A stretch of DNA of 64,000 nt from Pseudomonas sp. P8_229 (GCF_034008635.1 NZ_CP125378.1:2408001-2472000); one strand, 5' to 3'. Positions 44,111-52,769 are shown, numbered from the stretch's first letter. Numbers and translations are program-made. The notes: generated by a model from the sequence alone, not told the origin.

Positions 44111-44848
44111 CTACATCCCATGCTGCCGCATCAACCGGTCATAACTGCCATCCGCCTTCATCGCCGCAATCGCTTTGTCAAACCCCGCCACAATCTGCTC
44201 ATGCTCGGGATTCTTCAGGCTCACCAGAATATGCAGACTGTTCTCGCTCAGCGGCTTGGGCAGGAACTCCACGGCGTTGCGCACCTTGGGTGATTCGCGC
44301 GTCAGGTAATACCGCGCGACGTATTCATCTTCCAGCGTCAATTTGACCCGATCCGCCGCGAGCATGCGCACGGCCATGGCGAAGTTATGCACAGGGACTT
44401 TCTGCAGCGCGGTGTCGGCATCGAACGCCTGCGAATAGGCATAACCGCGCACCACCGCGACCGGATACGTGTGCAGTTGCTCCAGGCTGCTGTAGTCCAG
44501 CGGCGTGTCTTTGCGCTTGAGAAAGCGGATGCGGTTGAGCAGGTATTCGCCGGAGAACTGGCCGAGCTTTGTGCGCTCGTCGTTGTACCAGGCGTTGACC
44601 AGCACGTCGTAACGCCCTTCGCCAACCCCCAGCAGTGCCCGCGCCCACGGCACCTGCTCATAGTCACTGGCGTAGCCGGCCCGAGCCAGCGCCGTGCTGA
44701 CAATATCCGTAGCCAGGCCGCCGTTGACCAGCGTGTCATCGGTAAAGGGCGGCCAGATATCAAACACCAGTCGCAGCTTGTCCGCTGCGGCGGTTTGGGC
44801 CAGCAAGAGCAATCCGATCAAAGCAAAGGCTCGATGCAGTCGCGGCAT
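44111..44848 (-). CDS. Periplasmic amino-acid-type binding protein (SBP_bac_3)
   Basis: This 245-residue protein starts with a signal peptide (MPRLHRAFALIGLLLLAQTAAA). It shows the type-II solute-binding fold of the polar amino acid family: LRLVFDIWPPFTDDTLVNGGLATDIVSTALARAGY, then RYDVLVNAWYNDERTKLGQFSGEYLLNRIRFLKRK and YPVAVVRGYAYSQAF. No permease or ATPase gene is nearby, so it may be an orphan binding protein. The stop codon lies at the edge of the REP array. The last bases of the gene (CATCCCATG on the plus strand) and the flank beyond them are echoed in every array unit. Confidence 0.87.
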   Translation of the reverse strand: MPRLHRAFALIGLLLLAQTAAADKLRLVFDIWPPFTDDTLVNGGLATDIVSTALARAGYASDYEQVPWARALLGVGEGRYDVLVNAWYNDERTKLGQFSGEYLLNRIRFLKRKDTPLDYSSLEQLHTYPVAVVRGYAYSQAFDADTALQKVPVHNFAMAVRMLAADRVKLTLEDEYVARYYLTRESPKVRNAVEFLPKPLSENSLHILVSLKNPEHEQIVAGFDKAIAAMKADGSYDRLMRQHGM

Positions 44849-45105
44849 GCTTGAAAATCCTTAGCGGGCAGCTTGCCCAGCGTGTTTTCCAGTCAAAACC
44901 CCAAGACCCCTTACCGGCGAAACCCAGGCCCTAACAGTAGCTCATTGAAGCCAGTGCACAGCGCTTACCAGCAGATTACACAAAGCCGGCGCCGTCGCGA
45001 GAAAGGAATGATGGCATTTTGACCTTTGTCACAGACTCTTACGCCATACAGACATCCAAAGCCTGTGCGCTTAGTATCGGACGACAGCGTTCAAGGAGCC
45101 GGAAG

Positions 45106-45558
45106 ATGACAATCGAGTGGATCTGCAAACATCACAGCGATCTGGGTAAAGAGCAGTTATACGCACTGTTGAAGCTGCGCTCGGAGGTGTTCGTGGTCGA
45201 ACAGAAATGCGCCTACCCGGACCTCGACGGTCAGGATCTGGACGGCGACACCCATCACTTGATGGGCTGGGAAGATGATCACCTGATGGCGTATCTGCGC
45301 CTGCTCGACCCCGAGTCCCAGGGCGGTGACGTGGTCATAGGCCGCGTGATCATCGCGCCGCAAGGGCGTGGCAAAGGGCTGGGGCACACAATGATGGAAC
45401 ACGCACTGAAACAGGCCGAGAAGCATTGGCCGCAGGTACCGATCTATCTGTCGGCGCAGGCGCATTTGCAGGGGTATTACGGCAAGTACGGGTTTGTCGT
45501 GGCGGGTGAGGAATACCTCGAGGATGACATTCTGCACATAGGGATGCGTCGTTCCTGA
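45106..45558 (+). CDS. elaA: ElaA-like GNAT acetyltransferase
   Basis: This 150-residue protein is a full-length ElaA-type GNAT: LYALLKLRSEVFVVEQKCAYPDLDGQDLDGDTHHLMG at the N-terminus, the acetyl-CoA loop RVIIAPQGRGKGLGHTMMEHAL around residue 80, and ISLAQAHLQ-type LSAQAHLQGYYGKYGFVVAGEEYLEDDILHIGM at the end. The substrate is unknown. AAGGAGCCGGAAG precedes the ATG at 45106. Frames extending upstream lack such a site. The 257 bases between it and the divergent binding-protein gene hold no other gene. Confidence 0.9.
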   Translation: MTIEWICKHHSDLGKEQLYALLKLRSEVFVVEQKCAYPDLDGQDLDGDTHHLMGWEDDHLMAYLRLLDPESQGGDVVIGRVIIAPQGRGKGLGHTMMEHALKQAEKHWPQVPIYLSAQAHLQGYYGKYGFVVAGEEYLEDDILHIGMRRS

Positions 45559-45563
45559 GGCCC

Positions 45564-45639
45564 TATCGCGAGCAGGCTCACTCCTACATTTGATCGCATT
45601 CCATCTGAAGGAACCCGATCTACTGTAGGAGTGATGGCG
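45564..45639. repeat. REPIN with truncated right arm
   Basis: The left arm TATCGCGAGCAGGCTCACTC is complete. The right arm is CTGTAGGAGTGATGGCG, lacking the inner AGCCTGCTCGC, apparently an internal deletion. Confidence 0.82.
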
Positions 45640-45660
45640 TCAGCTCAGTCACCGCAGGAT

Positions 45661-45957
45661 TCAGGGATATTCCAGCACAGCCTTGATCTGCCGCAAATTG
45701 CGCTCGATCCACCCACGATCAATCGCCCCCCACTCGCGAATCCGATAGCGCCCGGCATGGTTGCGTGCGCCCTCTTCCTGCTCGAATTCACAAACAATAT
45801 CCAGATCCGCCAATGCGGCGATGGTGTCCTGCGCCGTGCGCCGCGGCATGCCGGTGACCTCGGTCAGCGCCGGCACGCTGGCAGCCAGGCCGCTGTCGAT
45901 CAGGTAGGCCACGTACAGGCGACGGTAGAAACTGCTTTTGGTCTTGCTGACGTCCAT
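45661..45957 (-). CDS. Small winged-helix DNA-binding protein
   Basis: This 98-residue protein is mostly a winged helix: FYRRLYVAYLIDSGLAASVPALTEVTGMPRRTAQDTIAALADLDIVCEF carries the helix-turn-helix (residues about 20-58), followed by a wing (NHAGRYRIREWGAIDRGWI). The AAGGAG site before 45957 (MDVSKTKSS) sets the start. It probably acts as a small transcriptional regulator, but its target is unknown. Its start lies 20 bases from the stop of the YgjP-like gene, so the two are likely co-transcribed. Confidence 0.8.
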   Translation of the reverse strand: MDVSKTKSSFYRRLYVAYLIDSGLAASVPALTEVTGMPRRTAQDTIAALADLDIVCEFEQEEGARNHAGRYRIREWGAIDRGWIERNLRQIKAVLEYP

Positions 45958-45977
45958 CCACCCGCTCCTTGTTGCGG

Positions 45978-46469
45978 CTATTGCAGATCCCGCCACGTCA
46001 GGTACACCCGCAGGTCGAACTCGACCTGGTGATACCCCGGCAGCATGTGTTCACACAATTTGTAGAAAGCCTTGTTGTGATCCGACTCTTTGAAGTGTGC
46101 CAGCTCATGCACGACGATCATCTTCAGAAACTCGGGCGCCGCCTCCTTGAACAGCGAAGCGATACGAATCTCTTTCTTGGCCTTGAGCTTGCCGCCCTGC
46201 ACCCGCGAAACCGTGGTGTGCAGGCCCAGCGCTCGATGAGTCAGGTCGAGGCGGTTGTCGAACAGCACCTTGTCGATGGCCGGGGCGTTGCGCAGGTATT
46301 CCTGCTTCAGGTCCAGCGCGTAGCTGTACAACGCCTTGTCGCTCTGCACATCGTGGCGCCCGGGATAGCGTTGGCTCAGGTAATCACCCAGACGCTGCTC
46401 GGCGATCAGTTGGCGCACCTGATCCTGCAATTGCGCGGGATAGGCCTGGAGGTATTTCAACGCAGTCAT
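45978..46469 (-). CDS. YgjP-like zinc metallopeptidase
   Basis: This 163-residue protein ends in the zinc motif HELAHFKESDHNKAFYKLCEHMLPGYHQVEFDLRVYL (HExxH near residue 123 with a downstream His/Glu), typical of the YgjP/DUF45 (M48-like) family. The internal GLHTTVSRVQGGKLKAKKEIRIASLFKEAAPEFLKMIVV supports this. No membrane segment is seen, so it is cytoplasmic. Family function is unknown, and it is often found next to restriction or regulatory genes. The ATG at 46467-46469 (MTALKYLQAY) is chosen by homology; its ribosome site is weak. It is just downstream of the GGDEF/EAL gene (44 bases). Confidence 0.82.
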   Translation of the reverse strand: MTALKYLQAYPAQLQDQVRQLIAEQRLGDYLSQRYPGRHDVQSDKALYSYALDLKQEYLRNAPAIDKVLFDNRLDLTHRALGLHTTVSRVQGGKLKAKKEIRIASLFKEAAPEFLKMIVVHELAHFKESDHNKAFYKLCEHMLPGYHQVEFDLRVYLTWRDLQ

Positions 46470-46512
46470 GGACACGGCAACACGGTTTGAAAAGAGCGCC
46501 AGTGTAGCGAAT

Positions 46513-48636
46513 TCAACCGGGCAGCGCGCTCCAGTCAAACGGCTCGGCAAAGCTTGCAGCAGCATCTGCCATCATCGGCCGCGCTACCAGGAAGCCTTGC
46601 ACGTATTCGCAACCATGGGCCTGCAGCCATTGGTACTGCTCGATGGTCTCCACACCTTCGGCGATCACCAGCAAACCGTACTGTTTGCACAGGCTGATCA
46701 CCGTGCTCACCAGCGAGGCATCCCGGGCCGAATCCGGCAGACGCGCGATCAGGTGCCGATCAAGCTTGAGTGTATCGAGTTCAAGATCACGCAGATGCGC
46801 CAGCGAACACGGCCCGGAACCGAAATCGTCCAGCGCCACCCGCACCCCAAGATTGCGCAGCAAGCGCAGCTGCTTACGGGTTTCATCGGGGTTGTGCATC
46901 AACGCTTCTTCAGTGATTTCGACTTCCAATTGCCGTGGCTGCAAGGCATGCCGCTCCAGCACCTGACGCAATTCGGTGGCGAGGTTGGGCAAGCCGAACT
47001 GGGTGTTGCTCAGGCTCACGCCGAGCACCAGGTCTTCGGCAAACAGGGTTTCCCAGGCTTTGCGCTGACCGGCGCCACGGTGATAGATCCAGCTGCCGAG
47101 CCGGCTGATTAGCCGTGCCTCTTCCAGCAATGGCAAAAACAGCCCCGGCGGCACATCGCCGACACTCGGATGCTGCCAGCGCAACAGCGCCTCGAAGCCA
47201 CGGATCTGCCCGCTGTCGATCGCCACCTGCGGCTGATACACCAGATTGAAGTCACGATTTTCGATCGCCGCGCGCACGCTTTCTTCGAGCATCAGGCGCG
47301 AGCGTGCCCGACCGTTCATGTCGTGATCATAAAAGCGATATTGCTGCCGCCCGGCGCGCTTGGCTTCGTACATGGCGATGTCGGACGCACGCAGCAATCC
47401 GTCGAGGTTCGAACCGCAGTCCGGATAGGTGGCGATGCCGATACTGGCGCCGAGGGCAATGTCCAGCCCTTCGATCTGCTGACAGATCGACACCCGCTCG
47501 ATGAGCTTCTCGGCAATCTTCGCCGCCTGCTCGGGAAACTCCAGATCGAGCAACGCGGTGAACTCGTCCCCACCCATGCGCGCCAGAATGTCGAACGGCC
47601 GCAGGCAAGCCTTCAGTTGCTCGGAGACCCAGCGCAGCACCCGGTCGCCGGCATCGTGACCGAGGGAATCGTTGACCCGCTTGAAACCATCGAGGTCGAG
47701 GTACAACAGCACCCAACTGCTGTCGCTGCGTTCACCGCGCAGCAGCAGATTCTCCACGGTCTGATAGAAACCACGGCGGTTGAGCAAACCGGTCAGCGGA
47801 TCGGTGACCGCCTGAAACTCCAACTGCTGATGCAAGTGACGCACCACCGACATGTCCAGCACCGTCACCACCATCGCCTGCTGCACCGCCGGCAACGGCG
47901 CGCAAGACAGCGCCACCGGCACTTGCTGGCCGGGCGCCGTGCGCAACAGCGCGTCGTGCAGACGCAGGGTTTCGCCGCGCCGATAACCGGCAAACAACTC
48001 GGAGTCGGCCCATAGGGGAATGTGCGGTTTCTGCAGGAAATCGAGAAATTCCTTGCCCTCAAGCTCCTTCACCGGGGCATTGAGCAAGCGCGAAATCGCC
48101 GGATTGGCGAAGCGGATCAAACCGTCCTCGCCCAGCACCAGAATCCCTTCGGCCGCGTTATCCAGCACCGACGCATTGAAGGCGCGGGCGACTTCCAGAT
48201 CATGGGTCAGGCGTTGCAAGGCGCGGCGATTGCGCTGATGTTCGAGCAGCGCCTGCACCTTGGGCTTGAGAATCTGCGGGTCGAACGGCTTGAACAGGTA
48301 ATCCACCGCGCCGCTGGCATAGCCCTTGATCACCGCGTCCTGGGATTGCTCGTTGGCGGTGAGGAAAATAATCGGGGTGAGGCGCGTGCGCTGGCTGCCA
48401 CGCATCAGCCGCGCGACTTCGAAGCCGTCCATGCCCGGCATCTGCACATCCAGCAGCACCAGGTCGACATCGTGTTCGAGCAAAAGACTGAGCGCCTCGA
48501 AACCGGAGGCGGCGGTCATGACGAGCCAATCCTGACGCTGCAACAACGCACGCATGCTGATCAGGTTTTCAGGGTAATCGTCAACGATCAAAAGGACAGA
48601 GCTGCCTTCACCTGGCTGGGGTTGCGCGCATTCCAT
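46513..48636 (-). CDS. Response regulator with PAS, GGDEF and EAL domains
   Basis: This 707-residue cytoplasmic protein has four domains: a REC receiver (residues 12-130, phosphoacceptor D63 in LLDVQMPGMDGFE), a PAS domain (about 150-265), GGDEF (about 275-440) and EAL (about 450-700). The GGDEF signature GGDEF and the RxxD inhibitory site (RPFD) five residues before it are intact, so it should make cyclic-di-GMP. The EAL domain keeps EALLRW, ITEEAL, DDFGSG, LKLD and AEGVET, but the usual VNxS motif reads VSLS, replacing a metal-binding Asn. No histidine kinase lies beside it. It would link an unknown phosphorelay to c-di-GMP levels. Confidence 0.92.
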   Translation of the reverse strand: MECAQPQPGEGSSVLLIVDDYPENLISMRALLQRQDWLVMTAASGFEALSLLLEHDVDLVLLDVQMPGMDGFEVARLMRGSQRTRLTPIIFLTANEQSQDAVIKGYASGAVDYLFKPFDPQILKPKVQALLEHQRNRRALQRLTHDLEVARAFNASVLDNAAEGILVLGEDGLIRFANPAISRLLNAPVKELEGKEFLDFLQKPHIPLWADSELFAGYRRGETLRLHDALLRTAPGQQVPVALSCAPLPAVQQAMVVTVLDMSVVRHLHQQLEFQAVTDPLTGLLNRRGFYQTVENLLLRGERSDSSWVLLYLDLDGFKRVNDSLGHDAGDRVLRWVSEQLKACLRPFDILARMGGDEFTALLDLEFPEQAAKIAEKLIERVSICQQIEGLDIALGASIGIATYPDCGSNLDGLLRASDIAMYEAKRAGRQQYRFYDHDMNGRARSRLMLEESVRAAIENRDFNLVYQPQVAIDSGQIRGFEALLRWQHPSVGDVPPGLFLPLLEEARLISRLGSWIYHRGAGQRKAWETLFAEDLVLGVSLSNTQFGLPNLATELRQVLERHALQPRQLEVEITEEALMHNPDETRKQLRLLRNLGVRVALDDFGSGPCSLAHLRDLELDTLKLDRHLIARLPDSARDASLVSTVISLCKQYGLLVIAEGVETIEQYQWLQAHGCEYVQGFLVARPMMADAAASFAEPFDWSALPG

Positions 48637-48971
48637 GCTGCTTCTCTTGTCGGGACATCTCTTGTCGGGATATCGGCCGGTTTCTCGTGAAAACCGTACA
48701 GTTACTGAGCCATCACTCTAGTCCCGGATCTGTGAAAGCAGAAGCTGTCACGCCGCCATCATTTAACCAAAGCTACGATTTACCGACTAACGGTCACCCC
48801 TGCAGCCCCCGGAAACCGGCACAGATGGCATTTCGACAGGATGTTGACGCCAATCATCTGCCAAACGGGCGTTAACAAAAAAGTCCTCTACGCTTATAAA
48901 GGCCGCCCGAAAAGGCGCGGGCTAGAGCTTCTGGCACTCGCGTTCAGGATGAATTGAGTGGAAGAACCGAC
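48637..48971. other. 335-base gap upstream of the lyase gene
   Basis: The divergent promoters of the GGDEF/EAL and lyase genes must lie here. I see a duplicated TCTTGTCGGGACATC/TCTTGTCGGGATATC near 48646-48673 and no coding sequence. The TTTATAAGCG-like stretch on the minus strand near 48892-48901 could be part of a promoter, but this is not firm. Confidence 0.5.
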
Positions 48972-49640
48972 ATGATCGATCTCGCAACCTGGAACCTCAG
49001 CGTTCCCGTCGGCAGTCCGCCGTACACCGTCGAAACCTCCAAACTGGTGGATGGCTTCAAGGATCAGTACTTCCATTCCGATACCGGTACGTTGTTTTTC
49101 TGGTCGCCGGTTACCGGGTCAAAAACCGAAAACGCCATTTACCCGCGCACCGAACTGCGCGAAACCTTCAGCAACGGCACCTTGCGCAACTGGTACTACC
49201 CGGACGCCGACAACACCCTGCGCGCAACCCTCGCGGTGAACAAGGTGCCCAGCTCGGGCAAGATCGTCATCGGCCAGATCCACGCCTATGAAAGCCAGCG
49301 CCCGATGGTCAAGCTCGAATACCAGTACAAGGAAAAAACCCAGACAGGCAACCTGGTGATCAAAGTCCGCATGCACCCCGACGACAAGGAAAGCCGCGTC
49401 ATCACCCTCGCCACCGGGATCAAACTGGACAACGAATTCAACTACCTCATCCACCTCAGTCCCGGCGGCGCGTTGGGTGTAAGTGCGGCGGGTTATCAGT
49501 GGGATTCACAAATCAGCGCGACCTGGCGCAACAAGCCGCTGTACTTCAAGGCCGGCGTGTATGTGCAGGACAACACCGGGTATACCAGTGAGGGTGGGCA
49601 GGTGACATTTACCAAGTTGGATATTGATCACGACAAGTGA
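48972..49640 (+). CDS. Polysaccharide lyase family 7 (alginate lyase) protein
   Basis: This 222-residue protein has the PL7 beta-jelly-roll motifs in order: YPRTELRE (residue about 62, the R(S/T)EL motif), IGQIHAYE (about 102, QIH) and YFKAGVYVQ (about 198, YFKAG). These contain the active-site Arg, Gln, His and Tyr, so it should cleave polyuronate such as alginate by beta-elimination. The mature-sized domain starts at once (MIDLATWNLSVPVG) with no signal peptide, so a cytoplasmic or non-classical location is implied. The ATG follows GTGGAAGAACC. It is a single-gene unit flanked by REPs. Confidence 0.9.
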   Translation: MIDLATWNLSVPVGSPPYTVETSKLVDGFKDQYFHSDTGTLFFWSPVTGSKTENAIYPRTELRETFSNGTLRNWYYPDADNTLRATLAVNKVPSSGKIVIGQIHAYESQRPMVKLEYQYKEKTQTGNLVIKVRMHPDDKESRVITLATGIKLDNEFNYLIHLSPGGALGVSAAGYQWDSQISATWRNKPLYFKAGVYVQDNTGYTSEGGQVTFTKLDIDHDK

Positions 49641-49671
49641 CATCGACGAACTGAAGAACTACCCACAACCC

Positions 49672-49700
49672 TGTGGGAGCTGGCTTGCCAGCGATGGCGT
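49672..49700 (+). repeat. Single REP arm of a third type
   Basis: CTGTGGGAGCTGGCTTGCCA with GCGATGGCG is a palindromic REP arm (CTGGCTTGCCAG) distinct from the other types in the window. I see no inverted partner nearby. Confidence 0.8.
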
Positions 49701-49744
49701 CCCGACCACCAACCAATATCTTGCAGACTGCACACGATCCAATT

Positions 49745-49833
49745 GTAGGAGTGAGCCTGCTCGCGATGACGGCGTATCAGTCGCCAACAATGCTGAATGT
49801 CAGATCGCAATCGCGAGCAGGCTCACTCCTACA
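49745..49833. repeat. REPIN
   Basis: TGTAGGAGTGAGCCTGCTCG and CGAGCAGGCTCACTCCTACA arms flank about 45 bases, between the lyase gene and the DUF6124 gene. Confidence 0.92.
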
Positions 49834-49838
49834 AAGGT

Positions 49839-50222
49839 TCAGCGGTGTTCCGGGGATTGGCTGACTTCCACATTATCCAGCACCCGACTCACCGCCAGCT
49901 CCGCCAGCATGATGATCTGCTGAATCGCCAGAATCGTATGCCGTTGCGGCGTATCCACATAAGCGGCAATGTCACTGGTCATGATGCTCGCAGAGGCCAG
50001 CGACTCACAGGCATGAACCAGCAGACTTTCGTTGTCCATGCCCGGGCTGACCTGGAACATCGTGCTGGGTTTGTGGAACCTCAGAGTGGCGGCGTTCGGC
50101 TTGAGGTAGTGATCGAGCGCCCGTTCGGCGGCGTCGTGGAGCTTTTTTGAGTCGAGGGATTCGTAGGGCGACGTAGATTCCGCCTCGGGGGGATTGGGTG
50201 TTGGCTTGATCATCGTAGACAT
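49839..50222 (-). CDS. DUF6124-like Pseudomonas protein
   Basis: This protein of about 127 residues carries the hallmark MIKPTPNPPEAESTSPYESLDSKKLHDAAERALDHYL opening and the C-terminal NESLLVHACESLASASIMTSDIAAYVDTPQRHTILAIQQIIMLAELAVSRVLD helices of a family I know as DUF6124, common in multiple copies in Pseudomonas and of unknown function. It is helical and soluble. Three in-frame ATGs (50213, 50222, 50228) compete, and none has a strong ribosome site; family members usually begin at the M(I/F)KPTPNPP methionine, so the true start may be 50213. Confidence 0.8.
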   Translation of the reverse strand: MSTMIKPTPNPPEAESTSPYESLDSKKLHDAAERALDHYLKPNAATLRFHKPSTMFQVSPGMDNESLLVHACESLASASIMTSDIAAYVDTPQRHTILAIQQIIMLAELAVSRVLDNVEVSQSPEHR

Positions 50223-50228
50223 ACTCAT

Positions 50229-50804
50229 GGCTGGTTGAATTGCAGCCGCCATTTTCGTTTTCCAGGCGAAAGGGTGGCAGCTGAGCGCGGACTGGAAAAA
50301 CCGGTCAACCAACCCAAACCGGCAGGCCCAAAGGCCTCCCGCGCGCAGCCGCCATTACATCGCGAGCAGAAAAGCGCCGCAGTATGCCATGGGCAGAGTT
50401 GGTATGAATCGGGTTTTCCAGACCCGGTCACTGATACGTCAGCGACACGACCAGCCTATCCAGCCGACTTCCGAGGGACAACCGACGCGACCTGTCGGAA
50501 TATTCCCGGCGAATGCCAGTGTCTGTAGGACGAGCGCACGACCGACAAACCTTAACCCAAAGTAACTACTCTTCAGGCGGAATTTAAGTACAAAGTACGA
50601 AGCTAATATTCCAGCTCTTGAAATTTCTTTCGCGATCAAACTTTCCGCAACATCAATCACAGCAAAATCATCTTAAAACCTGTCAACTCTGACAGGTGTG
50701 CTCACCCCTCCCGCGCCTCTATTCTACTTCTCGAAGTAACTTACAATCCTTATCTAGCGCCAAGCGTAAACCACGCAACCTAAATAACTGCAACGAGGAA
50801 TATC
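50229..50804. other. Gap of about 580 bases with falling GC content
   Basis: No gene is supported here. GC is high at the left and drops clearly from about 50560 towards the AT-rich gene at 50805. No REP arm, inverted repeat pair or transposase remnant marks the change. The promoter of the next gene should lie in 50650-50800. Confidence 0.55.
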
Positions 50805-51383
50805 ATGAACAAGGAAGGCTCATTCACAGGGTACATGTCGATATCCGGATACTCATTGACGTGCCAACTAGGATTTCAATACTTCGAGTCGACGTCAAGC
50901 CCTGGCAGCAAAGGAATCGGAATGGAGGGTGGAAGCTCCTCCACAACTATAACCTTACCGAAAACTGACTATCTATGTGCGAATACCTGCTCGGGAAGTA
51001 GAGGAGCTTTATTCCACTTTGAGCAAACCAGCAACTATGGAGAGTACACCATAACCAGTAGAGACAAAGATTTTTATGAAGGATGCTACTTGGGAATAAC
51101 CGACAAGAGCTATCTTTTCGCCTATCGCCCTCGCTCCGAATCGAATCGCTTCAGTTTTAAGCAAAACGGCAAGGTGATAGGTCTAAATGAAATGACAGGA
51201 AACGTTATTGCTGGTTTGGAATTAGTTTGCAAACATGGCGGAATAGAGCTTCACAAAAAAATAGTACGACCAGGGAGCAACGGGGATAGTCAATGGGCAG
51301 CTTATGTTTGCACACAGGGAGGCGACGTCGGACTTGTCGGAACTAATATTGAATTGCGTATTGAAGCAAAAAACGTTGAGTAA
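50805..51383 (+). CDS. Unrecognised AT-rich orphan protein
   Basis: This 192-residue protein is unlike anything I recognise. It is rich in Gly, Ser, Tyr and Thr, has five cysteines (at about 20, 58, 62, 93 and others late, including KHGG-preceding VCKHGG and YVCTQGG), and appears beta-rich throughout. It has no clear signal peptide or membrane helix. Repeated short strands ending in Gly suggest a beta-sandwich or lectin-like fold, which is a guess. Codon use and base composition are markedly more AT-rich than all neighbours, which points to recent acquisition. AACGAGGAATATC precedes the ATG. A strong terminator follows. Confidence 0.75.
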   Translation: MNKEGSFTGYMSISGYSLTCQLGFQYFESTSSPGSKGIGMEGGSSSTTITLPKTDYLCANTCSGSRGALFHFEQTSNYGEYTITSRDKDFYEGCYLGITDKSYLFAYRPRSESNRFSFKQNGKVIGLNEMTGNVIAGLELVCKHGGIELHKKIVRPGSNGDSQWAAYVCTQGGDVGLVGTNIELRIEAKNVE

Positions 51384-51402
51384 CTTGAATTATGCGAACC
51401 AT

Positions 51403-51429
51403 AAAAAACCCGCCTCTCGGCGGGTTTTT
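51403..51429. terminator. Bidirectional terminator between the orphan gene and fba
   Basis: AAAAAACCCGCC and GGCGGGTTTTTT-like arms (51403-51414 with about 51418-51428) form a short GC stem flanked by A and T runs. It can serve the plus-strand orphan gene and the convergent fba. Confidence 0.92.
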
Positions 51430-51454
51430 CATAAAAGCAGCTCAACACCCGGGC

Positions 51455-52519
51455 TTAGTTAACCTTGGCGTTCAACTCACCCTTCAAATACCGCTGGAAC
51501 ATCGCTTCCAACGAGATCGGCTTGATCTTCGAAGCATTACCCGCAGTACCGAACGCTTCATAACGAGCGATACATACGTCGCGCATCGCCGTCACAGTCG
51601 CGCCGAAGAATTTACGTGGGTCGAATTCGCTCGGGTTGGTGGCCATCAGGCGACGCATCGCACCGGTGGAGGCCAGACGCAGGTCAGTGTCGATGTTGAC
51701 CTTGCGCACGCCGTGCTTGATGCCTTCGACGATTTCTTCAACCGGTACGCCGTAGGTTTCTTTGATGTCGCCGCCGTACTGGTTGATGATCGCCAACCAC
51801 TCTTGTGGCACCGACGAGGAACCGTGCATCACCAGGTGGGTGTTCGGGATGCGTTTGTGGATTTCCTTGATACGGTCGATGGCCAGTACGTCACCGGTAG
51901 GTGGCTTGGTGAACTTGTAGGCGCCGTGGCTGGTGCCGATGGCGATAGCCAGGGCATCGACCTGAGTGCGTTTGACGAAGTCAGCGGCTTCTTCCGGGTC
52001 GGTCAGCATTTGGCTGTGATCCAGAACGCCTTCGGCGCCGATGCCGTCTTCTTCACCGGCCATGCCGGTTTCCAGCGAACCCAGGCAGCCCAGCTCGCCT
52101 TCTACCGAAACGCCGCAGGCGTGCGCCATGGCCACGGTTTGTTGGGTAACGCGGACGTTGTAGTCGTAGTCGGTCGGGGTCTTGCCGTCTTCGCCCAGCG
52201 AGCCGTCCATCATCACCGAGCTGAAGCCCAGTTGGATCGAGCGCTGGCAGACGTCAGGGCTGGTGCCGTGGTCCTGGTGCATGCACACCGGGATGTGCGG
52301 GAATTCTTCGATCGCGGCCAGGATCAGGTGACGCAGGAACGGCGCGCCGGCGTATTTGCGAGCGCCGGCCGAAGCCTGGACGATCACCGGGGAGTCAGTC
52401 TTGTCAGCGGCTTCCATGATGGCGCGCATCTGCTCAAGGTTGTTGACGTTGAAGGCTGGAACGCCGTAGCCGAACTCGGCTGCGTGGTCCAGCATCTGGC
52501 GCATGCTGATAAGTGCCAT
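51455..52519 (-). CDS. fba: Fructose-bisphosphate aldolase, class II
   Basis: This 354-residue zinc enzyme is of the class IIB, Calvin-cycle subtype. The metal site appears in [30 protein letters not shown] (H-x-D-H, about residue 80), a second His in GTSHGAYKF, and the phosphate-binding [12 protein letters not shown] and [11 protein letters not shown] loops. It interconverts fructose-1,6-bisphosphate with dihydroxyacetone phosphate and glyceraldehyde-3-phosphate, mainly for gluconeogenesis in Pseudomonas. It belongs to the minus-strand group tkt-epd-pgk-fba, but two lipoprotein genes and a REPIN separate it from pgk. GGGAGAGACACACA precedes the ATG. Confidence 0.96.
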   Translation of the reverse strand: MALISMRQMLDHAAEFGYGVPAFNVNNLEQMRAIMEAADKTDSPVIVQASAGARKYAGAPFLRHLILAAIEEFPHIPVCMHQDHGTSPDVCQRSIQLGFSSVMMDGSLGEDGKTPTDYDYNVRVTQQTVAMAHACGVSVEGELGCLGSLETGMAGEEDGIGAEGVLDHSQMLTDPEEAADFVKRTQVDALAIAIGTSHGAYKFTKPPTGDVLAIDRIKEIHKRIPNTHLVMHGSSSVPQEWLAIINQYGGDIKETYGVPVEEIVEGIKHGVRKVNIDTDLRLASTGAMRRLMATNPSEFDPRKFFGATVTAMRDVCIARYEAFGTAGNASKIKPISLEAMFQRYLKGELNAKVN

Positions 52520-52660
52520 TGTGTGTGTCTCTCCCGGTTGAGGGTCGTTAATCGTGCCAGCCTGCCGGAGCGGCGGCGGCTATTCAAGTGATTGCAGATC
52601 GGGGGTCGAGGCCCGGTCTGGTGATTCGATAAAGCCAATCTTGGAAACCTGCACAGTCCC

Positions 52661-52748
52661 TGTGGGAGCGAGCCTGCTCGCGAAAGCAATCTTGCAGTCG
52701 CTGATGCAGTGCCTGTCAGACCGCTTTCGCGAGCAGGCTCGCTCCCAC
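52661..52748. repeat. REPIN with two IS110 target sites
   Basis: GTGGGAGCGAGCCTGCTCGC and GCGAGCAGGCTCGCTCCCAC are perfectly matched, extended by GAAAGC/GCTTTC. Both arms contain the 14-base IS110 target (52662-52675 reverse, 52735-52748 forward). Confidence 0.93.
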
Positions 52749-52769
52749 ATTAGAACTGTGGTGTGTCAA

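Noticed and set aside
43267..44346. Open frames of 250-360 codons and serial 61-codon frames across the REP array
   Set aside because: The 98-base period is not a multiple of three, so each frame repeats the same stop-free sequence every 294 bases. There is no ribosome site, and the peptide (MGAGLLAKG...) is just translated REP seen after many genes.
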